Origin: Scheffersomyces stipitis CBS 6054
Taxonomy: Eukaryota > Ascomycota > Pichiomycetes > Serinales > Debaryomycetaceae
Direction: 5' to 3'
Length of the DNA: 64,000 bases
Assembly: GCF_000209165.1 (NCBI RefSeq)
Contig: NC_009048.1
Span: 124,001 to 188,000 of the forward strand
The position numbers and the translations under genes are program-made. Numbering within the stretch: position 1 is the stretch's first letter; the number at the start of each line of letters is the position of its first letter. The notes beneath the pieces are model-generated. The model was given only the letters and a program-made list of their open reading frames with translations. It was not told where the DNA came from and did no database searches. This document shows, piece by piece, positions 63,381-64,000 of the stretch.

Positions 63381-63501
63381 AGCAAGATCTGCAAGATCTG
63401 CCAGATACTCAGAAATGTATATTAATACCCTAGAAGTATCACATTTTGCCCCAATTTTGGCAGTATCAGTGAAAAAGATACTAACACTTTTACTTATCAT
63501 C

Positions 63502-64000
63502 ATGACTGGATTGTTGAATGGAAAGGTGGTTGCAATAACCGGAGGTGTCACTGGTATCGGACGGGCAATTGCCATAGAAATGGCAAGGAATGGTGCCAAA
63601 GTAGTAGTGAACCATTTACCATCTGAAGAGCAAGCTCAGTTGGCAAAAGAACTCAAAGAGGAAATCCTGGACGGTGAAAACAACGTGCTCACCATTCCAG
63701 GGGACATCTCGCTCCCTGAAACAGGCAGAAGGATAGTGGAGCTTGCAGTTGAAAAGTTTGGCGAAATCAATGTGTTCGTTTCCAATGCTGGTGTCTGTGG
63801 GTTCAGAGAGTTTCTTGAAATAACTCCCGAAACTTTGTTTCAGACGGTGAATATTAACTTGAATGGAGCCTTCTTCGCCATCCAAGCAGCTGCACAACAA
63901 ATGGTCAAGCAGGGCAAAGGAGGTAGCATTATTGGAATCAGCAGCATCTCTGCCTTGGTTGGAGGAGCACACCAAACCCATTACACACCAACTAAAGCTG
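63502..64000 (+). CDS. LRA1: L-rhamnose 1-dehydrogenase (SDR family), 5' part only
   Basis: First step of the pathway: oxidises L-rhamnose to L-rhamnono-lactone with NAD(P)+. The frame is open to the right edge (166 codons), so the C-terminus is missing. It begins MTGLLNGKVVAITGG. SDR motifs are the cofactor site GGVTGIG, the SNAG motif, the Ser in GISSIS, and the YxxxK pair Tyr161/Lys165 in HYTPTK. Codon 56 is CTG in EEI-CTG-DGENN, a polar surface position that suits Ser better than Leu. It lies 420 bases downstream of LRA3 on the same strand. I recognise the sequence as the S. stipitis enzyme (also called RHA1). Confidence 0.92.
   Translation, partial: MTGLLNGKVVAITGGVTGIGRAIAIEMARNGAKVVVNHLPSEEQAQLAKELKEEILDGENNVLTIPGDISLPETGRRIVELAVEKFGEINVFVSNAGVCGFREFLEITPETLFQTVNINLNGAFFAIQAAAQQMVKQGKGGSIIGISSISALVGGAHQTHYTPTKA

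Larger units (their letters stand above)
63082..63501. promoter_or_regulatory. LRA1: LRA1 promoter with a symmetric zinc-cluster site and Mig1 site
   Basis: CGGAG (63363-63367) and CTCCG (63376-63380) form an inverted repeat, CGG-N12-CCG overall, about 120 bases before the start. CCCCGCATTTT (63346-63356) matches the Mig1 consensus CCCCRSWWWWW. This is consistent with an inducible, glucose-repressed gene. Confidence 0.6.

Overview
The window is nuclear DNA from a CUG-clade (CTG read as Ser) budding yeast. It most likely comes from Scheffersomyces (Pichia) stipitis, because the right edge carries an L-rhamnose catabolic pair (L-rhamnonate dehydratase followed by an L-rhamnose 1-dehydrogenase) that I recognise from that species. 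Genes are mostly intron-less and closely spaced on both strands. Four genes have short 5' exons with classic yeast introns (GTATGT or GTAAGT donor, TACTAAC-type branch point). CTG codons fall where protein families expect Ser, for example in the mitochondrial ketoacyl synthase at the left edge.

Layout. 0-10 kb: CEM1 (3' part), an MDR-family oxidoreductase, YND1 apyrase with a charged repeat insertion, metacaspase MCA1 with a repetitive prodomain, and the Rheb GTPase RHB1. 10-20 kb: a gene-poor region around one zinc-cluster transcription factor (12560-13816, minus). It has 2.4 kb without a convincing gene on one side and 6.0 kb on the other, which is unusual for such a compact genome. 20-37 kb: dense housekeeping genes, namely DBP10, HRP1 (with a 5' intron), TRM11, THI4, PAC10 (with intron), a DSC2-like rhomboid protein, RPL18 (with intron), an F-box-like protein and RPS19 (with intron). 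37-50 kb: one very large gene, cytoplasmic dynein heavy chain DYN1. 50-58 kb: a 3 kb intergenic region and a CDR1/PDR5-type multidrug ABC transporter. 58-64 kb: HEM13, an unrecognised 582-residue protein, LRA3 and the start of LRA1.

How the genes relate. Most neighbours are functionally unrelated, as is usual in yeast. Two exceptions stand out. RPL18 and RPS19 share a promoter grammar (CACGTG plus TTAGGG, the Cbf1/Tbf1 type known from Candida ribosomal genes). LRA3 and LRA1 are consecutive steps of the non-phosphorylative L-rhamnose pathway. The LRA1 promoter carries a symmetric CGGAG-N8-CTCCG site and a Mig1-type site.

I found no convincing tRNA, LTR retrotransposon, CRISPR or origin. The parts most worth a second look are the 6 kb desert upstream of the zinc-cluster factor, the DYN1-CDR1 intergenic block, the RPL18 intron hairpin, and the putative zinc-cluster operator of LRA1.
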